Positions 28,896-37,522 of a DNA stretch of 64,000 nt are shown here, piece after piece. The position numbers were made by a program, and so were the translations under genes. The notes beneath the pieces are model-generated. The model saw nothing but the letters and a program-made list of their open reading frames with translations, ran no database searches and had not been told where the DNA came from. The stretch spans positions 1-64,000 of the forward strand of contig NZ_JARIDH010000043.1 in NCBI RefSeq assembly GCF_029267215.1, given 5' to 3'. Positions within the stretch are counted from its first letter, which is position 1. Each line of letters starts with the position of its first letter. This DNA is from Clostridium sp. Its GTDB lineage: Bacteria; Bacillota; Clostridia; Clostridiales; Clostridiaceae.

Positions 28896-29060
28896 CTGCT
28901 ACTCAAAATATGGTCAAATGTATCCATATCGAGATTATTCCTTTTTCATAGAGCCTCGCCTTGCCTAAGCTACTACGATTTTTTTATGGCTCTCCAAAGG
29001 CTTAAATTCCGAAGTTAGCCCTCCGTACATATATGAGTGCTTTTGATTTTAAGCTATCTT
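28896..29060 (-). ncRNA. Predicted TnpB guide RNA (omegaRNA/reRNA) region
   Basis: TnpB guide RNAs overlap the 3' end of tnpB and run to the element's right end, taking the flanking DNA as guide. Here 150 bases downstream of the stop are noncoding, locally richer in G+C, and able to pair: AGAGCC with GGCTCT (28988-28993 and 28950-28955) and ATATGG with CCATAT nearer the end. The same stretch is kept in the decayed copy near 52.4 kb with one C-to-T change preserved as a G-U pair. The guide would read GAAACTAAATTGTATAAATT, the femX start. Exact ends are inferred. Confidence 0.55.
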
Positions 29061-30191
29061 ATATTTCTTAGCATTTTTAAGATTAATACTTGCATTTAAA
29101 TCTCTATCAATAGTAATTCCACAATCACACCTATAAATTCTATCTTTAAGTTTTAAATCTTTCTTAACCTTTCCACATTGACTACAAGTCTTACTTGATG
29201 GATAAAATCTATCAACTATTCTAAGCTCTATATTATTTTGTTTACATTTAGAAGTTAATTTAGTTTTAAACTCAAAAAATTTCTGACTTGAAATAGCTTT
29301 AGATAAATGCTTATTCTTCATCATTCCTTTAACATTTAAATCTTCAATAGTTATATAGCTTGGTTTTTGCTTTATAATTGAAGATATGGTTTTATTTATA
29401 TAATCAGTTCTTATATTTGTTAATCTTTGATGAAGCTTTTGTACTTTGACTACTTGTTTTTTGATATTTTGACTAGTAGCTCTCCCTTCTTTTATATTTT
29501 TATTTCTAATTTTCAAACTTTCATATTTCCTTGAAAGTTTTCTTTGTTCTATTTTTAACTTCTTTTCGATTTTCTTAATCTTTGAAGTTTTATTTATATT
29601 TTTAAATTTATTACCATTTGAAAATATTGCAAAATCCTTTATGCCTACATCAATCCCTATGCCCTCATTTGTTGGATTAGCCACTTTATAGTATCTATCA
29701 GCTTTTTGACTTACTGTTCCACTTTTAACTATTGAATTAGTGGGTATGTATCCAAACTCTTTAAACCTTACCCATCCAAGCGTAGGTATTTTGACTTTAT
29801 GTCTTTCTAAAGTCCAATCAGTTTTATTATTCTTAGGAAAATAAGCTTTTACATCTTGATTTTTCTTTTTCTTAAATTTAGGAAATCCTTTAGTTTTCTT
29901 AAAAAAATCTTTAAATGCTTTGTCACCATTCATAATAGCTTGTTTAGTAGCTTTAGAAGATACTTCTTTAATCCACTTTTTATCTTGATTATTTGGCATA
30001 TATTCGTTATTTAACCATTTAGAAAAATCCATACCACTTACAAATTTTCCTTCTTTCTCATAAACTTCTTTATTATGAGCAATATAAAAGTTATATATAA
30101 ATCTTGATACACCAATAGTTCGGTGTATTTTAGATTTTTGTTCATCAGTTGGATTAATTTCTATTTTGTATGCCCTTTTCAACTTCTTCAT
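29049..30191 (-). CDS. tnpB: TnpB RNA-guided nuclease
   Basis: A 380-aa TnpB, the ancestor-type nuclease of Cas12. The N-terminal nucleic-acid-binding part starts KRAYKIEINPTDEQ. RuvC catalytic acids are all present: Asp181 (GIDVGIKDFA), Glu283 (TIEDLN) and Asp364 (DRDLNASINL). The zinc finger is CSQCG at about 336-340 with CDC at 355-357. Length is normal and no break is seen, so it could be active. Its start overlaps the reconstructed end of tnpA by 38 bases, as usual for IS607. A guide-RNA region follows. Confidence 0.93.
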   Translation of the reverse strand: MKKLKRAYKIEINPTDEQKSKIHRTIGVSRFIYNFYIAHNKEVYEKEGKFVSGMDFSKWLNNEYMPNNQDKKWIKEVSSKATKQAIMNGDKAFKDFFKKTKGFPKFKKKKNQDVKAYFPKNNKTDWTLERHKVKIPTLGWVRFKEFGYIPTNSIVKSGTVSQKADRYYKVANPTNEGIGIDVGIKDFAIFSNGNKFKNINKTSKIKKIEKKLKIEQRKLSRKYESLKIRNKNIKEGRATSQNIKKQVVKVQKLHQRLTNIRTDYINKTISSIIKQKPSYITIEDLNVKGMMKNKHLSKAISSQKFFEFKTKLTSKCKQNNIELRIVDRFYPSSKTCSQCGKVKKDLKLKDRIYRCDCGITIDRDLNASINLKNAKKYKIA

Positions 30192-30783
30192 CCTCTCTAA
30201 TCTTCTTTTTATATTTTCTTAATCCATATATGCGACAACTAAAAATATGAAGTATTGAAATTATATCTTAAACTAATTCTTCTTGTGGTGAAAGACTTTC
30301 GTTATTAACTACTATAATTTTCACATTAAATTTAGCTAAAAATCTTTCAAACCATTCATAATCAAATCGAACAAATCTATCTTTATGAGCTATGATAATT
30401 GTACCAATCTCATTTGTCATACAACTATCAATAAGTTTATTCCATTTTTTTCGGTTATAATTAAATCCACTTCCTAAATCTTCAATAACTTCATCTACTA
30501 TTATTCCTTTAGTATTAGCATATTGCCTAAGAAATTCTACTTGATTTTTTAAATCATCTTTTTGATTAGAGGTTGAAACTCTTGTATAAATAACAGTTTT
30601 TTTGTCAGTTTCTTCTTTTTGAATACCCTTATACTCAAGATATTGCTTATAAGTGTAATATCTTCTATTTGTAGGTGTTCTAAATGCTTTTAGTTTTTCT
30701 TCCACATCCCAACGTTGCAAAGTTCTAACTGAAACATTAATTAATTCTGCAAACTCATTTGGTTTATAGTTATTATTTTTCAA
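30154..30783 (-). pseudogene. tnpA: IS607 TnpA serine recombinase, interrupted by a nonsense codon
   Basis: A MerR-like helix-turn-helix (FAELINVSVRTLQRWDVEEKL) is followed by a serine recombinase with VIYTRVSTSNQ (nucleophile Ser) and IIAHKDRFVRFDYEWFERF. The frame stops at TAA 30268-30270 after SPQEELV. Yet the same frame then continues DIISILHIFSCRIYGLRKYKKK and ends at 30154, giving about 209 codons, the usual size and the usual overlap with tnpB. One change, probably CAA to TAA, therefore removed the last 37 residues. AAAAGGTGA supports a TTG start at 30783; GTG 30792 is the alternative. Confidence 0.85.
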
Positions 30784-30906
30784 AACAATCACCTTTTGGC
30801 TATATTTTACTATAAATAACTATATTTACCTATATTTTTATCGACTATTAATTTCTCCTTAAACTTCATCAGTTCTAAACTTTATATATTAAAATGCAAT
30901 AAGTAT

Positions 30907-30935
30907 ATTGTAATATGAAATAATTTTCTATTCAA
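30907..30935 (-). promoter_or_regulatory. Stranded promoter, probably the original femX promoter
   Basis: On the minus strand TTGAAT (30930-30935) and TACAAT (30907-30912) are spaced by 17 bases, followed about 46 bases later by an AAGGAG ribosome site (30855-30860). No gene start follows it; the IS607-type element does. This fits a promoter and ribosome site cut off from the femX-like gene. Confidence 0.5.
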
Positions 30936-31088
30936 GTACAACATTACTATTATATAGGAATGATGATGGTTTATGTAATTTTTGAAAAAAGATGAGTGTA
31001 AAAATAGAGTGATTTTTAAGGATAGAATAAAGAAGGTATTCTTTTTATTATTTTTCATATTGAAACAATGATTTATTTGAACAATAAA

Positions 31089-31116
31089 AAAGGGATTAGT
31101 TTATACTAACTCCCTT
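31089..31116 (-). terminator. Terminator at end of 57-aa gene
   Basis: AAGGGATTAGT pairs with ACTAACTCCCTT around TATA with one bulged base. The minus-strand product ends in a T run. The stop codon of the small gene is inside the hairpin. Confidence 0.7.
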
Positions 31117-31274
31117 GAACTGTTTATATTACACCATTTTCTTCTCCACTTATTATATATTTTTTCAGCTTCTAAAATGTCTGTTTTAAATCTTCTAGAA
31201 AATAGTTTAATAGCTTCTGATTTGTTTATTCTAATAATTTCATCATCAAAAAAATCTTTGAATTTATTGTCCAT
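31101..31274 (-). CDS. Small uncharacterised protein, 57 aa
   Basis: This short frame starts ATG at 31274 with AGAGGTGATTTT immediately upstream, an ideal ribosome site, and ends inside a terminator. The product is charged, with a predicted helical body: MDNKFKDFFDDEIIRINK, then FSRRFKTDILEAEKIYNKWRRKW. No membrane segment. I do not recognise a family. It lies between the IS607-type element and a Lit remnant, all on the same strand. Confidence 0.6.
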   Translation of the reverse strand: MDNKFKDFFDDEIIRINKSEAIKLFSRRFKTDILEAEKIYNKWRRKWCNINSSRELV

Positions 31275-31341
31275 AAAATCACCTCTAAATTATATGCATA
31301 AATAGTAGTATTAAATTCCAATGATAAAAATCTTAAGAACT

Positions 31342-31671
31342 TTAAATAAACTTAGGACTTTCTGAAAAATTTTTACTAATCCTTTTTTTCTTATTTTTAA
31401 CATGGGTATAAAATATTTTCGATGTTATTGAAAATATCATTTCTATAAGTAAAATAAAAATTGCCAAAAATAAAAAATAAGATTCAGGTAAAATATTTAT
31501 TAGTTGATCTTTTTTAGGATCAAATATCCAGTAGTTATTATTGAAAATTATTTTATGGAATAAAATAAAGATTTTCGAGAAGTTTAAGTAAAAGCTTAAG
31601 ATTAAACTAATAAAAATAAATAAAACTTCATAGAAAAAAATATTTAAAGTTTTTTTATAATAAAAAAACAT
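31342..31671 (-). pseudogene. C-terminal remnant of a Lit/DUF1461 (TIGR01906) membrane protein
   Basis: The 109-aa frame holds two hydrophobic helices and the hallmark of the DUF1461/Lit family: LFHKIIFNNNYWIFDPKKDQ followed by LINILPESYF. Complete members have about 210 residues; the first half is absent and no matching frame is present upstream before the terminator at 31771. The ATG has only a weak GGAA upstream. Lit proteins rearrange acyl groups on lipoproteins; this copy is probably non-functional. Confidence 0.6.
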
Positions 31672-31770
31672 AATTCCACTTTCGATTCAATACTAACTAT
31701 TATTTAATAACTTTTCAATATAATATGTTTAAATGCTTATATTTTATGTAAAATTGATAATTTAAAATAA

Positions 31771-31804
31771 TAACAAAATCTTTTTTTATTAAAAGATTTT
31801 GTTA
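31771..31804 (-). terminator. Terminator after yesL-like gene
   Basis: A 14-bp perfect inverted repeat TAACAAAATCTTTT/AAAAGATTTTGTTA with a 6-base loop, about 70 bases beyond the minus-strand stop at 31875. It is AT-rich, so strength is uncertain. Confidence 0.6.
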
Positions 31805-31874
31805 TGTTAAATTTAATTCACAAATATTTAATATATTATGAAATTAAATTACTATGAGAGACTGTTTTGATAAT

Positions 31875-32552
31875 TTAAGTTTGATTACTTTTTTCTTCTA
31901 GATTTTCTAAAAGATTTTTATTTAATAACATTACTAAAAATGAGGCTATACTTCCCATAAATATTACTGTGGTTCCTGGGCTTATTTCAAATAATATCAA
32001 TGTAAATAAGAATATAAGTACATTTCCAATTGAAATTAATGGCTTTGTGAAAGTTAAAATTACACTGGCTCTTAATATTTCTATTGAGTTCATAGAGAAT
32101 CTTGATATCAAAACAAATATATAAGTAGTAGTTAATAATGTAATTATTAAAAATCCTATGAATAAGGAACTTAAAATTAAATTATAGTAAGTTGTTGAGA
32201 AAAATCTTAAGTTAAAGCTTAATAAAAAAATTAAAAGAAGCTCTAAAGACCACATTATAGTTGATTGTTTAAAGTTATATTTAAGCCCTTTTTTTAAATC
32301 TTCTATTAAAGATATATCTTTGTATTTAATAAGTTTCCTCATACAATAAAGCAAGGTAGTAAAACTTGCCCCAAAAGGTATTAATGAAATTAAAAATAAT
32401 GGTAAATAAGTTGTTACATTTCTAAGACCAATAAACATAAAGAATAAAATTACTGGTATATTTAATACTATAAAGAATATATTAAGCATAAAAAACCAGA
32501 AAATATAATTAAACAGGGTTAGTATTTTTTCAAGGTTAAAAAATTCACTCAT
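31875..32552 (-). CDS. YesL/DUF624-family membrane protein
   Basis: A 225-aa protein with about five or six hydrophobic helices and the DUF624 layout; EFFNLEKILTLFNYIFWFFMLN at the N-terminus is typical. YesL proteins are almost always next to YesM-YesN two-component genes and CUT1 sugar transporters, as here, but their role is not known. GGAGTGATTAAA precedes ATG 32552; a GTG at 32561 lies inside that site. It is divergent from yesM. Confidence 0.8.
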   Translation of the reverse strand: MSEFFNLEKILTLFNYIFWFFMLNIFFIVLNIPVILFFMFIGLRNVTTYLPLFLISLIPFGASFTTLLYCMRKLIKYKDISLIEDLKKGLKYNFKQSTIMWSLELLLIFLLSFNLRFFSTTYYNLILSSLFIGFLIITLLTTTYIFVLISRFSMNSIEILRASVILTFTKPLISIGNVLIFLFTLILFEISPGTTVIFMGSIASFLVMLLNKNLLENLEEKSNQT

Positions 32553-32561
32553 TTTAATCAC

Positions 32562-32892
32562 TCCATAAATAAATGTAATGGTTTAAATTTATAAATATAG
32601 TTTAAAATAAGTGAATTTTAAAAACAATTAAATATGCGTTAATTTTATAAAAACAATAAAAAATACAATAAAACAATAAAATGTTATATTTTATACTATT
32701 TTACTGAGTTTTAAGTTAAGTTTGGATAAAAAATTATGTTAGGAAGATTAATAAAGGATTGCAGTTTAAAAGTAAGTTAAGTTGTGAAAAGTTCATTAAA
32801 TTAAAAAAGGATAAAGGGGTATAGGTATATAAGATGTTTTATCCGCTTATGTATTAAATTAGAACAAGAGAGAGGGCAAAGGGAGAAAACTA
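32562..32892. other. Divergent intergenic region between yesL-like and yesM-like genes
   Basis: AT-rich DNA of about 330 bases. I see no clear promoter pair or dyad. AGAGAGAGGGCAAAGGGAGAAAA before ATG 32893 includes the yesM ribosome site. Confidence 0.4.
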
Positions 32893-34632
32893 ATGAAATT
32901 TAGTAAGTCAAATTTATATAGAAGATTATTTATAACATATACATTAGTAATATTGTCTGTTGTAAGCATTTTATATGTATATTTTCTTAGGAAAACAGGA
33001 GAAGAGGTTAAGAAAAACAATCTATACATAAATGAGAAAATATTACAGGATGTAAATGAGAATTTAGAGTATGACAATAATACTTCTAAAACAATTATGA
33101 GTATGCTCTATGAAGATGAATTTAGATTAAATGATGTTATAAAATATTTGAATAGTGATCTTATGGATTATATAAAAACAAAACTTGATTATTATAGTAA
33201 AAGCGATAAGTTTTATTATAATGGTGTAGAAAATTTTGTTAAAGGATCTTTTAAAATTAATAGTTATTTGAAAAATATATCCTTTGTAAGTTATTCAAGA
33301 AATGAAGTTTCTGTTTTTAATAGAAAGGGAGAAATAAAAACACATCCTTTTAATTTAAAAACTTTTTTAGATAATGGAGAAATCAATAAAATTATACATA
33401 ACAAAAATGAAATAAGCACAATAAATGAAATTAAGGATCCAAATTCTTTAAAACCCTATGGAAATCTTATAGCCACTTACCATATAGGTATAATAGATAA
33501 TATTTTAAAAAAATATAATGATACTCTTTCAGAGGTTTTAATTTTAAGTTCTGATGGAATGGTTTTATATGATTCAAGTGGAACTTATGATTATGAAGAA
33601 TACCCATATTTTAAAAAGTTAAAAATGGGACATAAAGAAATTCTCTTAGAAGATGATTATTATGTAGATATGTTACCAAATAATAATGGATTAATATCTA
33701 TTGTTAGAATAAAAGCTAGTTATGCAAATAGAATACCCTTAGTATTTAAAATTTCTGCTTTTTTAGTGAGTTTAGCTTTATTTATACTAGCTGAGTGTAT
33801 TTTATTCTTAAAGATTAAAAAGTTAAGTGAAAGAATGGATGAACTTGTATTAGCAATGGAAAGGGTTGAAAAAGGGGATATAGATGTTTATATTCCTTTA
33901 AGTAATGACAAAGATGAAATCACATTTATTGCAGAGAATTTTAATAAAATGTGTGGAAAACTAAATGATCACATAAAGAAAAGTTACTTAGCAGAGCTTC
34001 ATCAAAGAGAAGCTGAAATAATAGCCCTTCAAAATCAAATTAATCCACATTTTCTATATAATACTTTAGAGTCAATAAGAATGAAAGCTATTTGTAATGG
34101 GGATAAAGAAGTTGGAAAAATGCTTTATAGTTTAGCATTTTTATTTAGAAGTCAAGTTAAAGGAAATCTTATAGTTTCAATTGACCAAGAAATAAAATAT
34201 TGCAATAAATATCTTGAGCTTTTCAAGTTTAGATATGATGAAAAATTTAAATTTACAATAGACTGTGAAGAAGATCTATATGATAAGGGGATTATTAAAT
34301 TTACACTGCAACCTTTAATAGAAAATTACTTTGTTCATGGTATTAGATTAGAAAGAGATAATAATGAACTTAAAATTTTTATCTACAAATATTTAAATGA
34401 GGTTGTTGTAGAAATAATAGATAATGGAAGAGGTATTCCTAAGAAGAAATTAGATGATATAAATAGAAAGATAAGAGGGGAAGAACATTCAAATAAATCC
34501 ATAGGAATGCTAAATGTTCATGAGAGAATAAAAATAAAATATGGAAATTCTTATGGTTTAACTGTTACTAGTGAAGAGAATAAGGGAACTAATATGATAC
34601 TTAGATTCCCTATGGAAGAGGGGGAAGAGTAA
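32893..34632 (+). CDS. YesM-type sensor histidine kinase
   Basis: A 579-aa membrane kinase. A first helix at about 11-29 and a second at about 280-305 bracket an extracellular sensor domain of about 250 residues (Cache-like). A HAMP segment follows (about 305-357), then the His_kinase domain with phospho-accepting His386 in ALQNQINPHFLYNTLESIR, and the ATPase part with LQPLIENYFVHG and DNGRGIP. It probably senses a glycan or sugar outside the cell. The partner regulator starts one base after the stop. Confidence 0.92.
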   Translation: MKFSKSNLYRRLFITYTLVILSVVSILYVYFLRKTGEEVKKNNLYINEKILQDVNENLEYDNNTSKTIMSMLYEDEFRLNDVIKYLNSDLMDYIKTKLDYYSKSDKFYYNGVENFVKGSFKINSYLKNISFVSYSRNEVSVFNRKGEIKTHPFNLKTFLDNGEINKIIHNKNEISTINEIKDPNSLKPYGNLIATYHIGIIDNILKKYNDTLSEVLILSSDGMVLYDSSGTYDYEEYPYFKKLKMGHKEILLEDDYYVDMLPNNNGLISIVRIKASYANRIPLVFKISAFLVSLALFILAECILFLKIKKLSERMDELVLAMERVEKGDIDVYIPLSNDKDEITFIAENFNKMCGKLNDHIKKSYLAELHQREAEIIALQNQINPHFLYNTLESIRMKAICNGDKEVGKMLYSLAFLFRSQVKGNLIVSIDQEIKYCNKYLELFKFRYDEKFKFTIDCEEDLYDKGIIKFTLQPLIENYFVHGIRLERDNNELKIFIYKYLNEVVVEIIDNGRGIPKKKLDDINRKIRGEEHSNKSIGMLNVHERIKIKYGNSYGLTVTSEENKGTNMILRFPMEEGEE

Positions 34633-34633
34633 T

Positions 34634-36160
34634 ATGTACAAAGTTATGTTAGCTGATGATGAAAATTTAATTTTACAAGGACTTGAAAATATTATTGAAT
34701 GGGAGGAATTAGGCTTAGAAATTATTAATAAGGCTAGCAATGGAAAAGAAGCAATAGAAATGTTTAAGGAAAAACCAGTTGATATTGTGGTTACAGATAT
34801 AAATATGCCTCAAGTTACAGGACTTGATTTACTTAAAGAACTAAGGAAGATTAATTCAGATGTTAAATTTATAATATTAAGTGGATATGATGATTTTTCT
34901 TATGCTAAGAAGGGTATAGAATTAGGTGTTGAAAATTATATTTTAAAGCCTATAGATGAGGAAGAATTAGAAAAAACATTAAGAAACACCATAAGCAAAA
35001 TAGATTTAGAGAGAAAAGAGAATAAATCAAAATTAGGGAAACATAATTTCCTTATTAAGCTTATAAAAGGTAAATTAAGTGAGAAAGAATTAGAAGTAAA
35101 TAAAGAAAATTTCCACGTTGATTTTAATAACTCAAAAATGTATTCTTTATGTATCATAAATACTAGGAGTAGGTATGATAGTGAAGAAATGCTCCATGCT
35201 ATAGTTGATGTCATTAATGACAATACAACAAATAATTTTGAAACAATATACACTTTAGATGAGGAGATTATATTAATAAATGCCTGGGATGACAAAATAT
35301 CTAAGGAAAAAGTAAAAGATTATTATGAAAAATTAAAAGAAATAATAATAAATAAACATAGAATAAATGTTTTTCTAAGTGTAGGAGACCTAGTAGAAAA
35401 TATTTATAATATAAGTGAAAGTTTTAAAGAAGCTAATAATTTAAAGAAGTATGTTCTTACTTTAGGATATAATAAATGCATTTCATTAGAGGATGTTAAG
35501 GATATTAATGAAAATGTAATTAATTTTTCAAAAATATTAGATAAATTAAATAAAAGAATTATTGCTAAGGATATTGATGGAGCAGAAAATATCATTGAGG
35601 AAGCAATGGAAGATAAGAGTTTAACACCTAGAAATATATATGATTTATCAGTTAAAATTTTATTTTTAATAGATAAAGTTGTAGAAGAATTTAAGGTTGA
35701 AAAGCAATATTCAGGAAATAGTTTAGGAGATGAAATTGTAGCTTTATGTAGTGAAGATACAAGAGAAGATATTAAAACTTTATTATGTAGTGAAGTGAGA
35801 GAAGTTATTGAGCTTATGCATCCAACTACTATAAAATATAGCCCAGTAATTCAGCAGATTATAAGTTATGTTAATGAAAATTATTATGAAGAGATAAGTC
35901 TTAAAACTTTAGCACAAAAATACAATATAAATACTTCTTATTTAGGACAAGTATTTACTAAAGAAGTTGGTTGTTCATTCTCAGAGTATTTAAATAAGAC
36001 TAAAAATATAAAGGCTAAAGAGTTGATTTTAAATACAAACATGAAAATTAATGATATAGCTAAGAAGGTTGGTTATTTAGATACTAGCTATTTTTATAGA
36101 AAGTTTAAGAAGTATTATGGAGTCTGTCCATCAACTCTTAGAAACATTAAAAACTATTAA
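34634..36160 (+). CDS. YesN-type response regulator with AraC DNA-binding domain
   Basis: A 508-aa regulator. The receiver domain (about 1-120) has phospho-acceptor Asp55 in IVVTDINMP and Lys in YILKPIDE. A long middle region links to an AraC-type double helix-turn-helix at about 405-508 (ISLKTLAQKYNINTSYLGQVFTKEVG; INDIAKKVGYLDTSYFYRKFKKYYG). It is coupled to the kinase and lies upstream of the CUT1 transporter, its likely target. A terminator follows. Confidence 0.93.
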   Translation: MYKVMLADDENLILQGLENIIEWEELGLEIINKASNGKEAIEMFKEKPVDIVVTDINMPQVTGLDLLKELRKINSDVKFIILSGYDDFSYAKKGIELGVENYILKPIDEEELEKTLRNTISKIDLERKENKSKLGKHNFLIKLIKGKLSEKELEVNKENFHVDFNNSKMYSLCIINTRSRYDSEEMLHAIVDVINDNTTNNFETIYTLDEEIILINAWDDKISKEKVKDYYEKLKEIIINKHRINVFLSVGDLVENIYNISESFKEANNLKKYVLTLGYNKCISLEDVKDINENVINFSKILDKLNKRIIAKDIDGAENIIEEAMEDKSLTPRNIYDLSVKILFLIDKVVEEFKVEKQYSGNSLGDEIVALCSEDTREDIKTLLCSEVREVIELMHPTTIKYSPVIQQIISYVNENYYEEISLKTLAQKYNINTSYLGQVFTKEVGCSFSEYLNKTKNIKAKELILNTNMKINDIAKKVGYLDTSYFYRKFKKYYGVCPSTLRNIKNY

Positions 36161-36326
36161 TCTTTACTAAAATAGTATATTAAATAAATTACTGGTGAAA
36201 ATTATATGAAATTTTTACCTATTTATATAGAGATAAGAATAAAAACTATATATTTTTAGTAGGTCTTAAGGATAGCTAGAATAAACACTATTTAAAAACA
36301 GAGCCTAAAGAAAAAAGACTTTGAAA

Positions 36327-36369
36327 AGGAGAATTTTACTCAGTTTAAGAGTAGAATTCTCTTTTTTTA
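36327..36369 (+). terminator. Terminator after yesN-like gene
   Basis: GAGAATTTTACTC (36329-36341) pairs with GAGTAGAATTCTC (36349-36361) with one G-T pair and a 7-base loop, followed by seven T residues. Confidence 0.88.
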
Positions 36370-36503
36370 ATATACAAATTATATATTTTATGGACATTCT
36401 ATTGGTATCTTAGAATTCATAAATTAGTAATTGAAATTTATACAGTAAAACTAAATATTTTCAACTTTTCCACTAATAAATAAGGTGCTAATATTTAGAA
36501 TAT

Positions 36504-36517
36504 AAGAAACGTTTACA
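36504..36517. promoter_or_regulatory. Catabolite-responsive element (cre) candidate
   Basis: AAGAAACGTTTACA is the reverse complement of TGTAAACGTTTCTT, matching the Firmicute cre consensus TGWAARCGYTWNCW at 13 of 14 positions. It sits 21 bases before the GTG start of the first permease gene, suited to CcpA repression by preferred sugars. Confidence 0.65.
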
Positions 36518-36537
36518 ACAAAAAGGAGGAAGAAAGT

Positions 36538-37506
36538 GTGAATAGTAAAGCAAAAAAGCTTCCGAAAGAGAAGCTTACAATGAAAGACAGAATGAAACGT
36601 TTTAAAAACAATAAAGAATTATTACTATTAACTATACCAGGAGCAATATGGTTTTTAGTTTTTGCATATTTGCCAATGTTTGGAGTGGTTGTAGCATTTA
36701 AAAGATGGAGAATTCATGGAGGATTCTTTGAAAGTTTATTTAATAGTAAATGGGTTTGGTTTGATAACTTTAAATTTCTATTCAAAAGTAGTGATGCTTG
36801 GCTAATAACTAAAAATACAGTTTTATATAACATGGTATTTATAGTATTAGGAATATTACTTCCAGTAACATTAGCAATATTATTAAATGAATTAATAAAT
36901 AAAAAGTTAGCAAAGTTCTATCAAAGTAGTATGTTCTTACCATATTTCTTATCTTGGGTTGTTGTAAGTTATTGTTTATATGCATTCTTAAGCCCAGAAA
37001 AAGGATATATAAATGGACTTATAGAAGCAATGGGTGGAGAAGGTATTTCTTGGTACACAGAACCAAAATATTGGCCATTTATTATAATCTTTATGAGTCA
37101 ATGGAAAGCAGTTGGATACGGAACTGTAGTTTATTTAGCTTCAATATGTGGAATAGATAAGAGTTACTACGAAGCTGCAATGATTGATGGAGCTACTAAG
37201 TTCCAACAAATTAAATATATAACTCTTCCTTTATTAAAACCAGTAATGATTATAATGTTTATAACTTCAATTGGCGGTATGTTTAGAGGAGATCTAGGTC
37301 TGTTCTATCAATTACCAAAGGATTCAGGTGCTTTATATCCTGTAACAAACGTAATAGATACCTATGTATATAGAGGTCTTATGAACTTAGGAGATATTGG
37401 TATGAGTTCAGCAGCAAGTTTATATCAATCATTTGTTGGATTAATACTTATAGTAACTTCTAATGCCATAGTAAGAAAAGTAGATGAAGAAAATGCATTC
37501 TTCTAA
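36538..37506 (+). CDS. CUT1 sugar ABC transporter permease (LplB/YtfT-like)
   Basis: A 322-aa inner-membrane permease with about six helices. The family pattern TIPGAIWFLVFAYLPMFGVVVAFKRW at the start and the EAA loop YYEAAMIDGATKFQQIKYITLPLLKP near 215-240 identify a LplB-type carbohydrate permease. It starts at GTG with AAAGGAGGAAG upstream. The second permease follows after 16 bases. Such pairs import oligosaccharides with a lipoprotein binding protein and a shared ATPase. Confidence 0.93.
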   Translation: MNSKAKKLPKEKLTMKDRMKRFKNNKELLLLTIPGAIWFLVFAYLPMFGVVVAFKRWRIHGGFFESLFNSKWVWFDNFKFLFKSSDAWLITKNTVLYNMVFIVLGILLPVTLAILLNELINKKLAKFYQSSMFLPYFLSWVVVSYCLYAFLSPEKGYINGLIEAMGGEGISWYTEPKYWPFIIIFMSQWKAVGYGTVVYLASICGIDKSYYEAAMIDGATKFQQIKYITLPLLKPVMIIMFITSIGGMFRGDLGLFYQLPKDSGALYPVTNVIDTYVYRGLMNLGDIGMSSAASLYQSFVGLILIVTSNAIVRKVDEENAFF

Positions 37507-37522
37507 AAAGGTGGTGTAATGT

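Larger units (their letters stand above)
28896..30842 (-). mobile_element. IS607-type insertion sequence
   Basis: About 1.95 kb with the IS607 layout: a MerR-like/serine-recombinase tnpA overlapping a tnpB nuclease gene, and no DDE transposase. The right end begins CTGCTACTCAAAATATGG at 28896 and is repeated at 52384. The left end is set only approximately, after three CTATATTT repeats at 30800, 30820 and 30830, which look like TnpA-binding sites. There is no target duplication, as expected for this family. tnpA is broken by a stop codon. Confidence 0.8.
36161..36537. other. Regulatory gap before the CUT1 transporter operon
   Basis: This 377-base region contains a degenerate family 1 repeat end at about 36256-36304 (GGTCTTAAGGATAGCTAGAA then ACAGAGCC), the yesN terminator at 36327-36369 and a cre-like site at 36504-36517. 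The promoter of the transporter genes should lie in 36400-36500, but no strong -35/-10 pair is evident. Confidence 0.5.

Noticed and set aside
30800..30840. Short CTATATTT repeats as a CRISPR-like array
   Set aside because: Units are eight bases, unevenly spaced, and lie at an IS607 end where recombinase-binding repeats are expected.
34936..35295. 119-codon minus-strand frame inside yesN
   Set aside because: Shadow of the response regulator, no start signals.
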